From Byssothecium circinans (lineage: Eukaryota > Ascomycota > Dothideomycetes > Pleosporales > Massarinaceae), in NCBI GenBank assembly GCA_010015675.1, contig ML977014.1, positions 348,800-412,799 on the forward strand: a stretch of 64,000 nt of DNA, read 5' to 3'. Positions 46,101 to 57,607 of the stretch are shown here, piece by piece. The notes under the pieces are model-generated. The model was not told the DNA's origin and did not search any database. It was given only the letters and a program-made list of their open reading frames with translations. The position numbers were made by a program, and so were the translations under genes. Within the stretch, counting starts at the first letter, position 1; the number at the start of each line of letters is the position of its first letter.

Positions 46101-47555
46101 TTGTCTTGATGGAGAAGGTGTGGTGAAGTATATATTGCGGAATCGGGTTCTTTCTTGTATGTATAGTACCTGGTATTTTACCGCATTGCGATGGTTTAGT
46201 TTCGGTGATGTTGAATAACCTAGGCCAACTGTACATATATATTATGATCAGCTTATAAATAGAACGCTGTATGGTACACACTTTACCAATTCGATTCATG
46301 AAGTTGGCAGGCTCACGACATTTACCCCCAACTTTCGCTTTTGTCAATATCCCACTACCCTCCATTCTCGACGCAAAGATCGTCACCGTATACATATTAC
46401 ACCCCGAACTTGCATGCCAACAATCACGCTTGACTGAGATACACGCACCATACCAGCTCCCTCAGCAAAGCATCTCTCGCTAAAGGCTAAATTCGAAAGA
46501 CAACAAGATCGAGATCGAGAAATCCTATCCTTGGTACAAAGCACAATGAGCTATATCCCTATTGGATAAGCTTTAAAGACTATCTCTGATCCTATTTCAC
46601 GGGATTCCACCACCGCGGATCCACATATCGAGAATGTCAGTTGAACCTAGATCTGTGGCCTGCCGTAAGCTCCCTACCCTATCCACACGATAAATAGGAA
46701 GTGGACTGATTGTAAGCTTACGGTGGGACGGTGAGGTCGTGGTACATGAAAATGTTGGCGTGGTGGTATTGTGGTTGGGATGAGGGGTGTTCGGTCGAAG
46801 TGCGTTTAGCGTCGTGGTGTATGGTGGTGGTGTACGCTGGTCACTGATCGGCCAGCCACTGGCCTTGTAAGGTTTTGTAGAATGTTGTTCAATTCTGGCA
46901 GAGCAAAAAGAAACTGCTATTTCGCACTCGCCAATGGGTTTCATGAATGTGTCTTCTTTCGTAAAATGCATTATTTTCAAACACCAGTTCAAACATCCAC
47001 AACACCTACTCAAACTCTCCAACTTATCGCCCTCAACCTCCCGGTCTCGTCATAACACCAAAGCAGCCCTGATCCAAAGCCTCCGCGATCCAAAGCCTCC
47101 GGATCCCAGAGGCAAAAAGTCCAACCTCACATACATAGACATTCCCACTCGAGCTCCCATACAGCCTGGTGCAAAAAGATGAGACTACATCCACACATCG
47201 CCTGTAAAAAGGCGCTTGCGGCCACCACGCTGGCGGCTTACTGCGTAAGATACACATGCATGTACGCCTGAGAATATTGGGAGGTAAGCATAACACCGAT
47301 CGCCAGGATCGTACATTCTGGGTTAGGGGTGAGATAGTGGAGGTGCTGATGCGCCATCCGGCCGTATATTAAGAGAGCAATTGGACAGAGGAAGCCACCG
47401 AGAAGCATGGGTAAGATGCAGTATTCGGGGCGGCCCGAGTGAGTATTATGGTAAGATGATAGCCTAATTCCTTTAGTTCATAACCAAAGGGAAGCCTACG
47501 TTCGATTTTTTGGTCAATTTCACTTCTCTTCACTCACTTAATTGGTCCTTTTGGA

Positions 47556-47777
47556 ATGCGCGAAAATATGTTGTATCTAGAGGAGTTCTCTGTCGCTGAA
47601 CTCTTTAAAGTTTGTGAAAGCCCACATTTATTTGTGACAGTACTAAAGATAGAAAAGCATAGAAGCATTACTGCCCAGAGCTCGGGAAATACTTCGATAG
47701 ACCTTTTGGACTTCCTTCATCAGCCCGACCTCGTGAATGAGTACCTTGGTCGAATCTCACTGCCGCAATGGACTTGA
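47556..47777 (+). CDS. Doubtful small open reading frame
   Basis: An ATG-started frame of 73 codons, MRENMLYLEEFSVAELFKVC onward, ending ISLPQWT. Composition is protein-like (balanced charged and hydrophobic residues), but no domain or signal peptide is seen. It could be a fragment of a spliced gene. Confidence 0.2.
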   Translation: MRENMLYLEEFSVAELFKVCESPHLFVTVLKIEKHRSITAQSSGNTSIDLLDFLHQPDLVNEYLGRISLPQWT

Positions 47778-47978
47778 GTTAGTGAGCAGTCACAGCGTGC
47801 GATTCTCCGTATCTTTGTTACTGATTTGCCTGCAGCTTGGCAGCGCCATGAAGTCCACGCAGGTGACTCTTTTTTCTCCTCTCTTAATGAGAAACTGAGT
47901 GGTTGAATCCGTTGTATTGAGAAACTACGGAGCTAGCTGGTCGTGGAGAGAGAAGACTACTCACACGCACGGGTGGTT

Positions 47979-48090
47979 TTGGAATCACGTTTTTTGCCAC
48001 CCGCGCTCTGATTCGTTGCATGTCCAGTAATTAAATTGTTGTGTATAGCCTTATTGGTTCGCTGGGGCTTCAATTTCCACGTGATTCCAA
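47979..48090. repeat. 12-bp inverted repeats bounding a 112-bp element
   Basis: ttggaatcacgt at 47979-47990 is mirrored exactly by acgtgattccaa at 48079-48090. The inner 88 bp are A/T-rich in part. The size would suit a very small non-autonomous element; no clear target-site duplication is visible, so a paired regulatory site is the alternative. Confidence 0.5.
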
Positions 48091-48427
48091 TTTCAGCCGT
48101 ATCCAATACGCTCCGCGAGAACAATATAGCTTGAAGCAGCCAAGAGGCTAGCCCTATATAGGACTAGCGGCTGGCACGGTCAAAGCTCAGGTGAATATAC
48201 CAGGCCTCACCGGCCGACACTTGACACACAATCCACCACGCATTCGCATTTCCCATCAAATCAGCATATCAAACAGTCTCACTCAATGCCGCACTAGACA
48301 TAACTGCAGGGCCACCCGAAGGTCTTCACGAGTCCCTCAATCGACATTCAGCTGCAGCTTTGGCGCTTAGGCTGCCACCAGGTCGGAGTCAGCAAATTCC
48401 AACGACAGTTGCTGCAAGCAAAGTTGA

Positions 48428-49223
48428 TGGCGACGTCTGAACGTATGTAGCCATATATTTTTTTCACAACAAGAATTGACAAGTGACAGCTTTCCCAACA
48501 ATTGGTTCAGTTTTCGTGGCAAATTCTGTCGTGCCTGCAAGCCACATACCAAAACGTTTGTCTGAGAAAGAGGCGAAGAGATTTTCAACGCTTACAGATG
48601 GGCGACCGGTATTCTCAAAGCCCATGTTGTGGGTCGTTATCAACACGTTCGCTCGGCACTGGGTCTGTTTACCCATCAACACATACCGTGGTCAAGGAAC
48701 GACAAAGCCTGGTTTGGCGCCTGGAGATCACGGAATTGCTTATGATTCTCGTGGGGAGGCGACGTTACTCCCGGGAGAAGACCATCTGGACGCGTATGCC
48801 ATCGTTGTCAATCCTCGCAAACAAACCATGATCGATCCAGCCTCTCGGATTGACTTCTCAAAGCCTTCGTCCATCGACAAGTATCAACAGATGTCCGAGA
48901 TTGGCATGATCGATCATAGCCACCTTCAAGCCTTCCAGGAGCACTTCCTTCGTGTTCACACAACCTCTGCGACCCACGAGTACGAAAACACCTATACGGG
49001 CGAGTCGATCCTATCGGCTAGCTGTAATCGTGCGGTTGTTGACAGCGTGTTGCTCGACATGGACAAAGACGATGCAGTGCAGCCGGTGGCGCTCACAGTG
49101 CGAAAGGAGTATACCTATATTTGGTTTTGTTGCAGCTGTGGGCTGTCTTCGTTAGCTTACTGGCCGTTGTGTTCAATCATCGTTTGTTGGGAAAGCTATG
49201 AATGGGAATTGGACAATGGATAA
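48428..49223 (+). CDS. DUF6590-domain protein
   Basis: Exons 48428-48443 and 48490-49223 join in phase (MATSE to PFPTIGSVF) to 249 aa. The domain is the fungal-specific DUF6590: FPTIGSVFVANSVV, SKPMLWVVINTFARHWVCLP, INTYRGQGTTKPGLAPGDHG, IVVNPRKQTMIDPASRIDFS and the helix after EIGMIDHSHLQAFQEHFL. Copies of this domain are abundant in fungal genomes and unnamed in function. The C-terminal 50 residues turn hydrophobic and Cys-rich (YIWFCCSCGLSSLAYWPLCS), unlike typical members. This may be a membrane tail or an unrecognised intron read through. The start is chosen for the in-phase 46 bp intron. Confidence 0.7.
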
Positions 49224-50997
49224 AACAAACCAATGAGGTGAGAATACTTGGGACGAGTATTCTGGATGTTGAATCTTATGACTTTTTTGGATTGATGGCG
49301 CTTGATATACCCTGAATTCGTATGTACATATCTTTATTTAAAAATCGATCCATATCACGCTCCGTATCCTTGGACAACATCCTGTTATTTATCGACACCT
49401 TCACCTTCCACTCGATAGAGCAGTCGAAGACAGCTTGGCTCACTTTTGTCGTAGCTATTGTGCCCGGTCCACCCAGCTAGCTGAGGGAATGTGCTGCTGC
49501 ATCTGCCGGGAGACAGTGTGTGCCAGGGACTGGCCGGTCAGAGGTTGCGAGTTCGCGCTGTTGGGGTGGGATAGAATGGAATTTTGGTAGGGGAAAAGGC
49601 CCTCTCGCCCTAGAAAACTTAGCACAGAACCCCATTTCAAAGAAGAATAAAAACCCCCTTCACACGATGTATGAAAGAAGTGCGCGGAGGGGTCTCCCCC
49701 GTACAAAAATTTGCGAACGAAAACGCTTATGGGATCCAACGTGCCTCGTACACGATTTTTAAGGTCGAATATACACCACTCCTATAGCCTCGTGTCTAAA
49801 GTCCAAAGACCATATTCTGATGTCAACGAATAGACGTCTCCGCAAGTACTCTGCTTCGATACCGAAAGCTGCGAAATGAAATTTCAAACCTGAAAGCTCG
49901 TTGTTCCCTTCAAAAGTCCTAAAGCACTGGTCGATGGAGCCTGCGAGGACCTGACTTCAAATAACTTACCGCTACAACGTCGATATGTAAATTGTCGAAA
50001 CCTCAACGGTTTGCTCGAAGGGAGATGTACGAATCTGGAAGCAAAAGTTTGAACTTCTAAAATCTCACAAGAAGAGCGGAAAAGGAGCATTTTTTTTTTT
50101 GGACTCCCAAAGTGTACGTGGTCCTCTTGCATGAGGCGCAAGAGGTTTTCGCCCAAAGGACGTCTGACACAATGACATGGAGAAGACGAGGTATCGCTGC
50201 AATCATCTCGCCCACGAGATTTTCCACCTTTTCCTGCGCTATACGTAATTATTACCAAAACCATAGACAATACGTGGCATGGAGACTCTCTTTCTCTCTC
50301 TCTCTCTCTTCCAGAATGAAAATGAACTGATACCCGGAGCATGAGAAGAATAGAATGTTTTCCAGCCTAGAATATTGGAGAGTCGAAAACGCATGCTGGG
50401 AGCGTTTCATGGGGAGACGGTTCTTTCTGCCCTATATTCCAAGGAAGAAAATGTATATATCAATGAAGTATGGAACTGGAATTCCTTTTGCAACGAAATA
50501 AACATCTAAAAAGGCAAGACGAAAGGAAATGTTTAACTAATCGTCCGGAAACGGCCGATGACAGCAGGCATGAGAGCGTGGGTCTGGAAGAAATCAACGA
50601 TGTCAACAACGATGTGGTGGAGAAAGTTCTTGGACCGTAGGAAAAAGCAATAAAACTAGTCAAGAAAATAGGACATATGGAGAGGAGAAAGTCTGGTTGA
50701 GCAAATGTTCAAAAACCTCAACGATGTCGGGACATGTGCTGTGGCTGCGAGGCAGAAAAACACGAGAGGGATGGAACAAATGGTGGAGTGGAGGATAGCC
50801 GCTGGCAGAATTAGAAGTCAAAAACTGGGAATTACTCTGCCGCATGTCTAGATATAATTCTAACCTGGGTCTATGGAGGGAAAACTGTGCGTTGCTCGAA
50901 ATTCCGACCGACGATGCTTTTCACCCCGGCGATGATGATGACTCCCAGCATGCTCCAACGTCTAGCTATGCGATACGCGATACTTCTATTATCTATT
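49224..50997. other. Intergenic region, no gene seen
   Basis: About 1.8 kb between a DUF6590 gene and the 3' end of the hydroxylase gene. Open frames are short and begin at non-ATG codons. A poly-T tract (about 50091-50100) and a CT microsatellite (50284-50309) are present. No RNA gene recognised. Confidence 0.45.
50284..50309 (+). repeat. CT microsatellite
   Basis: A run of about 12 CT/TT dinucleotides in non-coding DNA. Confidence 0.8.
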
Positions 50998-52461
50998 CTA
51001 TTTCACGGCGGGCCTCACAACACCATCAGCATGCCATCGCCCCTTATATCTCTCCTCCAAGACCCTCAGCTTGGAGAAGAAAACATCGTCATCCACATAC
51101 GCGCCCTTCAGCCACCTCTCACCCTTCGTAGCATCAAACGCGTTTCTCGCATGCAGCACTCTCCGATTATCAAAGATGACGCACTCGCCCTCGTTCAACT
51201 TATGTTCAAAGATATTGTCCTCCGAGCTGAGTAGCTTGTCATATGCATTGGCGGCGGAAATGTAGTTCCGCAGTGCAGTCTGGTTCTCGCCGCCGATGCG
51301 GGCTTCAAAGGGAGCTTGGAAGGGTGGTGCCCAGTTCACGCGATTGATAGCTACGCTTGTGGGTTCACTGTATTTGGGGTAAGGGTGGAGTTCGATCGTG
51401 GGGCGTGTGTAGTGGTAGTGGTGAGTTGGATGGTGGTAATGGTAGGTTACAGGGAAAGTGCATAGTGTGCGAAAGTGGAAGGCTGAACGTTGCTGGAGAC
51501 GGTATGCGGCATGGAAGGAGTCGCTAAAGAAAGATTCGCCTCCTGGTGTTCGAGCGCGCAGGGAGTGGAGAAGCTGGAGGTGAGGCGGGTTCGTGGTGTA
51601 GAGGAGGTCCATGTGCAGACCGAGGTATTTTGGCGTGTAGGCAATATTCTCAGCTTGTGCCTTTGATCGGACGTCCCATGTTCGGCCGTAGAAAGTGGCT
51701 TTGAGGGTTCCTATCCTGCCTGCAATGCCGACTACGGACTCTTCTGATTCGGGGACGTTCTTGAGGAAGAGCAGCCCGTACTGGTTCAGATGGGTCAATG
51801 CATCGAACAGCACTCCGTCTTGAGCCATCCAGTCTTTGTAATCCACCCATTTGTTGTTCTTGACGATGGTGTCTTTGTCCCACAGCACTCTCTCATCGTG
51901 GCGGACGCCTCCTCTTAGGTCCAATTCGGTATTGAGAGCCCTCCGTAGCCAGTCGATGGAGTGGCGCGTGCGGTGCTCGGGTGCGAATCCCTTCACATCA
52001 TTCTTCCACGCTATCTCGATGACTGCGCCCTTCTCTTCATCGACTAGTGTCCTGCAGGCGCCTTCGAGGTCTTCAGGTATATCCGAGGTCTGATAGAGCT
52101 TCTGCCGGCTGTCTGGGTCCACGCAATCCGGGCAGGTGCAGCTATCGCGCAGGAATACAGTGTCGAAGGTTCGCGTGTCGCCGTCGATGCTCACGGCGAC
52201 ATGTTTAGCGGGCTTCGCATCGGGCGTTCCTGCATTGGATGCGCTCTTTGTGCCGTGGACAAAGTGCTCCTGGCGTGAGGCTGGCGGTGGTGCGGGGCTG
52301 GTTGCGCGCTCGGCAGTGGCCTGCGCGGGTTTCCTCAGCCAAAAAGAGGTCAGAAAGCATCTTCGTTGGACAGTAGCAGGCGCTCTGCAGCTTCTCGTGG
52401 CAGTGCGGAGGGCATTGCTACGCAGCGAGCGGTGTGCGGTGGTGGTGAAGCTGCCGGGCAT
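50998..52461 (-). CDS. Gamma-butyrobetaine hydroxylase, mitochondrial
   Basis: This Fe(II)/2-oxoglutarate dioxygenase catalyses the last step of carnitine synthesis, gamma-butyrobetaine to carnitine. It is a single exon of 487 aa. The N-terminus (RSLRSNALRTATRSCRAPAT) is Arg/Ser/Ala-rich without acids, a mitochondrial presequence. The GBBH N-domain carries the zinc cysteines in RDSCTCPDCVDP and a His in APEHRTRHSIDWL. The catalytic domain shows HMD (LGLHMDLLYTTNPPHLQLLH) and the distal His in DNRRVLHARNAF, plus GGESFFSDSF and RWLKGAYVDDD with the 2-oxoglutarate-binding Arg. Trimethyllysine dioxygenase is a sister family with a similar core; the zinc motif is shared, so the exact substrate is probable rather than proven. 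It is divergent from the carrier gene at 52699 across 237 bp. Confidence 0.87.
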   Translation of the reverse strand: MPGSFTTTAHRSLRSNALRTATRSCRAPATVQRRCFLTSFWLRKPAQATAERATSPAPPPASRQEHFVHGTKSASNAGTPDAKPAKHVAVSIDGDTRTFDTVFLRDSCTCPDCVDPDSRQKLYQTSDIPEDLEGACRTLVDEEKGAVIEIAWKNDVKGFAPEHRTRHSIDWLRRALNTELDLRGGVRHDERVLWDKDTIVKNNKWVDYKDWMAQDGVLFDALTHLNQYGLLFLKNVPESEESVVGIAGRIGTLKATFYGRTWDVRSKAQAENIAYTPKYLGLHMDLLYTTNPPHLQLLHSLRARTPGGESFFSDSFHAAYRLQQRSAFHFRTLCTFPVTYHYHHPTHHYHYTRPTIELHPYPKYSEPTSVAINRVNWAPPFQAPFEARIGGENQTALRNYISAANAYDKLLSSEDNIFEHKLNEGECVIFDNRRVLHARNAFDATKGERWLKGAYVDDDVFFSKLRVLEERYKGRWHADGVVRPAVK

Positions 52462-52698
52462 TTGGAGGGGCGAGTTTGTTCCTTCGTATTTCTATCTGAC
52501 TGACCTCGGAGTCCTGACGCGACAAGGGCAGGCCGGCTTTTCTACAGCTACTCTGCCACTCCCGAGGCATTTCTACCGCTCGCCCGGCTTTGCTTCCAAC
52601 ATCTCCCACGTACACTCTATTCTCCACCTTGCGAGATCTGGGCATAGTGCGCTGCGCAGGCAAAGCGTCACGCATCGTCCATCCACCGCGGCTTGCGC
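52462..52698. promoter_or_regulatory. Short divergent promoter, hydroxylase / carrier
   Basis: 237 bp serve both starts, so the two mitochondrial-protein genes share one promoter region. No TATA box is evident. Confidence 0.6.
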
Positions 52699-53721
52699 AT
52701 GTCGGAGGGCGTCGCGCAGCTGAAGCATGAAGTAGCTCGTCCTCTTCTCTTCACCGCTGGCTTACACTGACTCTGTTCCTCTCAGGGCTCCCAGCGACAG
52801 GTAGCCGCTGCAGGCGCCATTGCCGGTCTGGTATCGCGCTTCGTCATCGCACCCCTCGACGTCATCAAGATCCGCCTGCAGCTCCAGGTGCACTCCCTCT
52901 CAGACCCCCTCAGCCATCATGGCGTCGACGGTCCCATATACAAAGGAACCATAGGCACGCTGAAGCGGATACTGCGCGAGGAAGGACTCACGGGTCTATG
53001 GAAGGGCAACATCCCCGCCGAGGTCTTGTATCTGGCCTACGGCAGCGCTCAATTCTCCGCGTACACATACATATCGCACCTTCTTGAGACGGTTCCCGCA
53101 CCATACAGCCTCCCCAGTACCGCCAACTCCTTCATTAGTGGAGCGGCAGCCGGTGCCGCTGCAACCACCGCCACGTACCCGCTCGACCTGCTGCGGACGC
53201 GCTTTGCAGCTCAGGGGCCAGACCGAGTGTACGCCTCCATCATAGCATCAATTCGACACATTGCGGAACATGAAGGCCCAGGCGGCTTCTTCCGCGGGCT
53301 TGGGGCCGGGGTCAGCCAGATCGTTCCATACATGGGGCTGTTCTTCGCTAACTACGAAGCGTTGAAGCCGGTGATGGCTAGCTTGCCCTTCCCGCTCCCA
53401 TTCGGCACGTCGGATGCAGCTGCCGGAGTCATGGCAAGCGTGCTTTCGAAGACGGTTGTGTATCCTCTTGATACCACGCGGAAGCGGCTACAGGTCCAGG
53501 GCCCGATGCGGGCCAGATATGTTCATCGCAATATACCCATGTACTCGGGTGTGGTCAACACGCTCTCGCATATTTGGAAGCGTGAGGGGAGGAGGGGCCT
53601 CTATCGTGGCTTGACTGTGAGCCTTATCAAGGCTGCTCCTGCGAGCGCAGTCACAATGTGGACGTACGAGAGAGCTATTGGCCTCATGCTCGTCTACGAG
53701 GGGAGGTGGACGGAGCGGTGA
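52699..53721 (+). CDS. TPC1: Mitochondrial thiamine pyrophosphate carrier
   Basis: This inner-membrane carrier exchanges cytosolic thiamine pyrophosphate, the cofactor of pyruvate and 2-oxoglutarate dehydrogenases. Exons 52699-52731 and 52786-53721 join in frame to 322 aa. Three carrier repeats are visible, each with its Pro-x-Asp motif: [24 protein letters not shown] and [12 protein letters not shown]. Each is followed by a G-x-x-G-L/F element ([29 protein letters not shown]). [18 protein letters not shown] and [17 protein letters not shown] match the Tpc1 subgroup. The substrate assignment follows from subgroup similarity. Confidence 0.88.
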
Positions 53722-54246
53722 TGGTCACCGTTTGCATGTATCGACTACTCCTGCCCGTTTAGACTAGACGTACATACACCTGAATAATGTAATCCAAAAT
53801 TCCACAAAGGCACTTTTGGCGACCCGTCCTCTATCCATGCATGGCTCGTCGAAGAAGGCCTGGCGCTGTACAGGAGGCATGCCGCCGACCTTCCCTCAAC
53901 CAACCGGAGTGCAAGCCCTCCCCCGACGCAGCACTACCCGAATCCTGGCTACAATTTCCTCGCAAGGACAGCCGACGCAACCACCTCATGTCGCAAAACT
54001 TTATACGATGCTCTACTCAGTACGGGGAGCGGGAAGCGGGGAAGCTGCATCAGCGTACATGTGCATGTGCATGTGCATGGTGTGGTGGTGATGGTGTGAG
54101 CCAAAGCTTCCTGCCGAAGAGCGGAGCGGGGCCCACAATACTCCCACGAACGTCCATCAATACATGGCTATAAGTAACTTTTCTTTTCCTATATTTTCCT
54201 TTGACCCCGACGGCATTACTGCCAGCACATCCAGAGTCGCGAGCGC
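53722..54246. other. Intergenic / Ofd1 promoter
   Basis: A 525 bp region with no supported gene. It includes a GTGCAT hexamer repeat at about 54056-54080 that precedes the Ofd1/Tpa1 start by 170 bp. Confidence 0.5.
54056..54080 (+). repeat. GTGCAT hexamer microsatellite
   Basis: Three and a half tandem copies of a gtgcat unit in non-coding DNA. Confidence 0.75.
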
Positions 54247-56304
54247 ATGATGAAGCGCAAAAGCGACGTGCCTGCGAATGGCAAGGCCAAAAAGCGCGCC
54301 ATCTCGGACGAAGAAGCCCACTCCAAGTTTCGCAAAGGCCTCTTCGATAGCAAAGTGCTCAAGGGCTACACAGACTACTACGCCACCTCGCAGCCGTAAG
54401 TGGCATGTTGTCGCGAAAGCAATTGCAATTGCGCCTCTTGACTTACAATCATTTAGGTACAAGCACGCCGTTATCCAAAACCTCGTCGACGACACCCTCC
54501 TTCGTAATGTGCGCAACGAAATCCGTGAGCACATATCCTTTACTCCGAAAGAGACGGACATCTACAAGATCCACCAGTCTGGCGACCTGGCCAACCTCGA
54601 TGGCCTCCATGATTCCGCGCTCAAACGTCTGCCCTCGCTTCTCACCCTGCGCGATTCGCTATACTCGTCGGCTTTTCGCAGGTATCTTGCTTCGATAACG
54701 GGGTCGGGGCCGTTGAGTGGTGTGAAGACGGATATGGCCGTGGTGGGTTATGCGCGAGTGTATAGTGGGAGTGTATATGCTAATGTGGGTAGAATGTATA
54801 CACGCCTGGCTGCCACCTTTTGTGCCACGACGATGTGATTGGGAGTCGTCGCGTGAGCTGGATCTTGTACCTACTGGACCCTGACAAGCCATGGAAACCG
54901 GAATGGGGAGGCGCGCTGCGCTTGTTTCCTACTCTAGATATGAAAATTGAAAGTGGGGAGGAAGTCAAGGTCCCGCAGCCAGACTTTTCAGTCGCGATAC
55001 CACCCGCTTGGAATCAACTCTCCTTTTTTACGGTACAGCCAGGAGAGAGCTTTCACGATGTCGAGGAAGTGTACAGGCGGAGCGCAGAAGAGATGGAAAC
55101 GGACGATGGAGGTCGTATTCGCATGGCTATCAGCGGCTGGTTCCACATCCCGCAAGAAGGCGAAGAAGGCTACGAGGAAGGATTGGAGGAAAAGCTCGCG
55201 GAGAAGAGCTCGCTTGCCCAGCTTCAAGGAGGCAAGGCCGATGTCTTCGATGAGCCGCAGTCTCACTGGGTAGACAATCCACACTGGGAAGAGCAGGCAA
55301 AGACCGAAGACGACGAGATGACCGCCGACGAAATCGATTTCCTCATCAAGTACATGAACCCGAACTACCTGACCCCGGACACTGTAGAAGAACTCTCCAA
55401 GATGTTCTCCGACGAATCCTCATTACGACTCGCCGAGTTCCTGTCCGCCAAATTCTGCACAAAATTACGCGCATACCTTGAATCGAAAGACCACGAGGAA
55501 GAACCTTCTCTCCCTGCCAACCCATACCACAAGGAGCAGTCTGAGGTTGGGGTGGCACGACCACCCCACAAACACCGCTTCTTGTACAGGAAAGCAGTCC
55601 AGCCGATACAGACCACCTACCCCGACGGTGCGACCCTGACACCCTATGACGACCTCGTCGACATCCTCTTCCCACACCCAGCTTTCACGAAATGGATATC
55701 GCTGGTGACTGGCATCACGCTCACGAAAAGCAACATCTACGCCCGTAGATTCCGCCGCGGGAAAGACTACACGCTCGCCACCGCATACGAAGAAGAAGAT
55801 CCACAGCTCGAAATCTGTCTCGGCATTACTCCCTCAAAAGGATGGGGCGATGAAGACGAAGAAAACGAAGTCGAAGGAGATGCACAACTAAACGGATCCT
55901 CCAGCAAAGCAAACAGCAAAGCACCCGCCACCTCGTCCTCGAAATCGCAAGAAGAAGTCGGTGGCTACGAAATGTACATGGCGGGTGAAGAAGACGAATC
56001 GGCGGACACAACAGCTGGCGCAAGCGCTGAGCCTTCTTCCTCGACAAACACAGGCGCCGGCCAGCGACGAAAAGCCAACGTCGATCCCGCGGTATACAAA
56101 AGCGCAGGCGATGACGAAGACGACGGCATTTTATTCTCGCAGCCTGCGGCGTGGAGCAATCTCGCCATCGTGCTGAGGGATAGAGGTGTGTTGAGGTTTA
56201 CAAAGTATGTGAGCCAGGCGGCGAAGGGCGATCGGTGGGATATCTGCGGCGAATATGGAGTTGAGCTTGGGGAGGACGAGGAGGATGATGAAGAAGAAGA
56301 ATAA
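54247..56304 (+). CDS. OFD1: Prolyl hydroxylase Ofd1/Tpa1 family
   Basis: This Fe(II)/2-oxoglutarate dioxygenase hydroxylates a proline of ribosomal protein uS12 in yeast Tpa1. In fission yeast, Ofd1 also regulates the sterol/oxygen factor Sre1. Exons 54247-54395, 54457-54742 and 54793-56304 join in frame to 648 aa. A basic nuclear-type start (MMKRKSDVPANGKAKKRA) precedes the catalytic domain, with GVKTDMAV joined to NVYTPGCHLLCHDDVIGSRR (His-x-Asp iron ligands) and WILYLLDPDKPWKPEWGGAL. The distal His lies in MAISGWFHIP. The C-terminal degenerate oxygenase domain follows, with acidic and Ser-rich loops (EEEDPQLE, SSSKANSKAPATSSS) and an all-acidic end. ATG codons at 54247 and 54250 are both possible. 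The family order is complete. Confidence 0.9.
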
Positions 56305-56870
56305 AAGACGGTATAACCAGGGGAAAACACGCATGGGTTGGGCAAATGGGGCGAGACTTCTTTTTTTTTTCAATGGGCTGAATGCGTTTGCACGATCTGG
56401 ACGCTTGTGCTTTTCTTCCTGTTCCGAGGGACAATATAGGCTAGATTTACGATATGAGGTCACGAATGCATTTCGGTATTTTGTTGTTCTAGTTACTAAG
56501 GAGTATCTTTGTCCTTCCTGACTTGGGCGATGGATCTGCCTAAAGGGTGGTGATGGGTGGCGCAGTCAATTAAACGTCGATGCCTCAGTCACGCATCCGC
56601 CACGCTGCATAAACTCTACAATCTTTACGAGCCAACAGATGAAAAGAAAAAAGAAAGGATTCTACAGAAGACTCAGGCTCCAATACTGCGGGATTACGGC
56701 GAAGCCGTGGCAGTGAACTTTTTCCACATACGCATAAACACTCCATATCCAACTCCACATGCAGCGAGACAAAAGTTCTCAAATCCATCCATCTCCCTTT
56801 CTGTTCCTCCAAAGCTTCGAATTCCTATAAGTAACACAGTGTTCCGTGTTCCCAATCGATAAAAAAAGAC
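56305..56870. other. Intergenic region, no gene seen
   Basis: 566 bp between Ofd1 and the small protein gene. A poly-T tract lies near 56360. No other feature is seen. Confidence 0.5.
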
Positions 56871-57511
56871 ATGACCCCGCGAATCCTCGAAGGCGGAATC
56901 TACGACATCGACCCCGACATATCAACCCACGCTATCCCGACCGACACAACACCCCAAGTACGTAAACACATGGTGCTCGTCCTCGGCCGCAAACCCAATC
57001 TGAAAAACTGCTGGAGAGTCGTCACCGTAAGTATTTCCCCCCTCAATAGATACGGTATCATCCTCATCCTCCCACCTCCTAACCAAACCCCTTCCAACGC
57101 TGAAGCAAACCCTCTAACCACGCTCACATCACTGAGAAGATCACATCTAAACCGTATGACCTCCACGCCCCCAACGACAGGCTGGAAAACTACATCCCCA
57201 TCGCTCCCGTCCCCAAGAAGCCGTATGACATGCAAGTGCAATTAGCGCATGGAGCTACGCTACTTCTCGACTCGTATTTAAGGATCGATAGGGAGTGGTA
57301 TGTGCATGCTGATGGGCTGCAGGGCCTTGGTGTGGGGGACACTGGGTTAGCGTTGAGGGTGAGGAAGAAAGGGAGCGGGGGTCTTGCGCAGCTGAGGGAT
57401 TATTTGCGGAGGAAGGAGAGGGAAAAAATAGCGGCGGTGACGGAGAAGGAGGAGAAGAAGGAGGATAAGGACGAGGTGGGGAGTTTGGGGTTGGAAGGGT
57501 TAGTTATTTGA
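56871..57511 (+). CDS. Small protein, MazF/PemK-like in outline, unknown
   Basis: Exons 56871-57026 and 57137-57511 join in frame to 176 aa. I know no named family for it. It begins MTPRILEGGIYDIDPDISTH, then TPQVRKHMVLVLGRKPNLKN, CWRVVT, and after the intron KITSKPYDLHAPNDRLENYI and PIAPVPKKPYD. The series Gly-x-Ile-Tyr, an Arg-Lys-His before a run of branched hydrophobics, and a VVT strand followed by Thr/Ser recalls the SH3-like barrel of bacterial MazF/PemK proteins. This is a pattern impression only. The last 60 residues are charged and helical (GLAQLRDYLRRKEREKIAAV, then Lys/Glu repeats). The 3' ends of this gene and the next are 96 bp apart. Confidence 0.6.
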
Positions 57512-57607
57512 GGGTTTTGTAGTGATTAGGTGGGTGTATGTATTACTTGGGTATCTAGAGGAGAGGGGATATTTTACGACATGTGTGGACTCTCTGAATA
57601 CCTATTC

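Larger units (their letters stand above)
46101..48427. other. Intergenic region, largely featureless
   Basis: About 2.3 kb with one small doubtful frame (47556-47777) and a pair of 12 bp inverted repeats (47979-48090), both listed. The stretch 47440-47570 and parts of 48000-48060 are A/T-rich. No RNA gene recognised. Confidence 0.45.
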
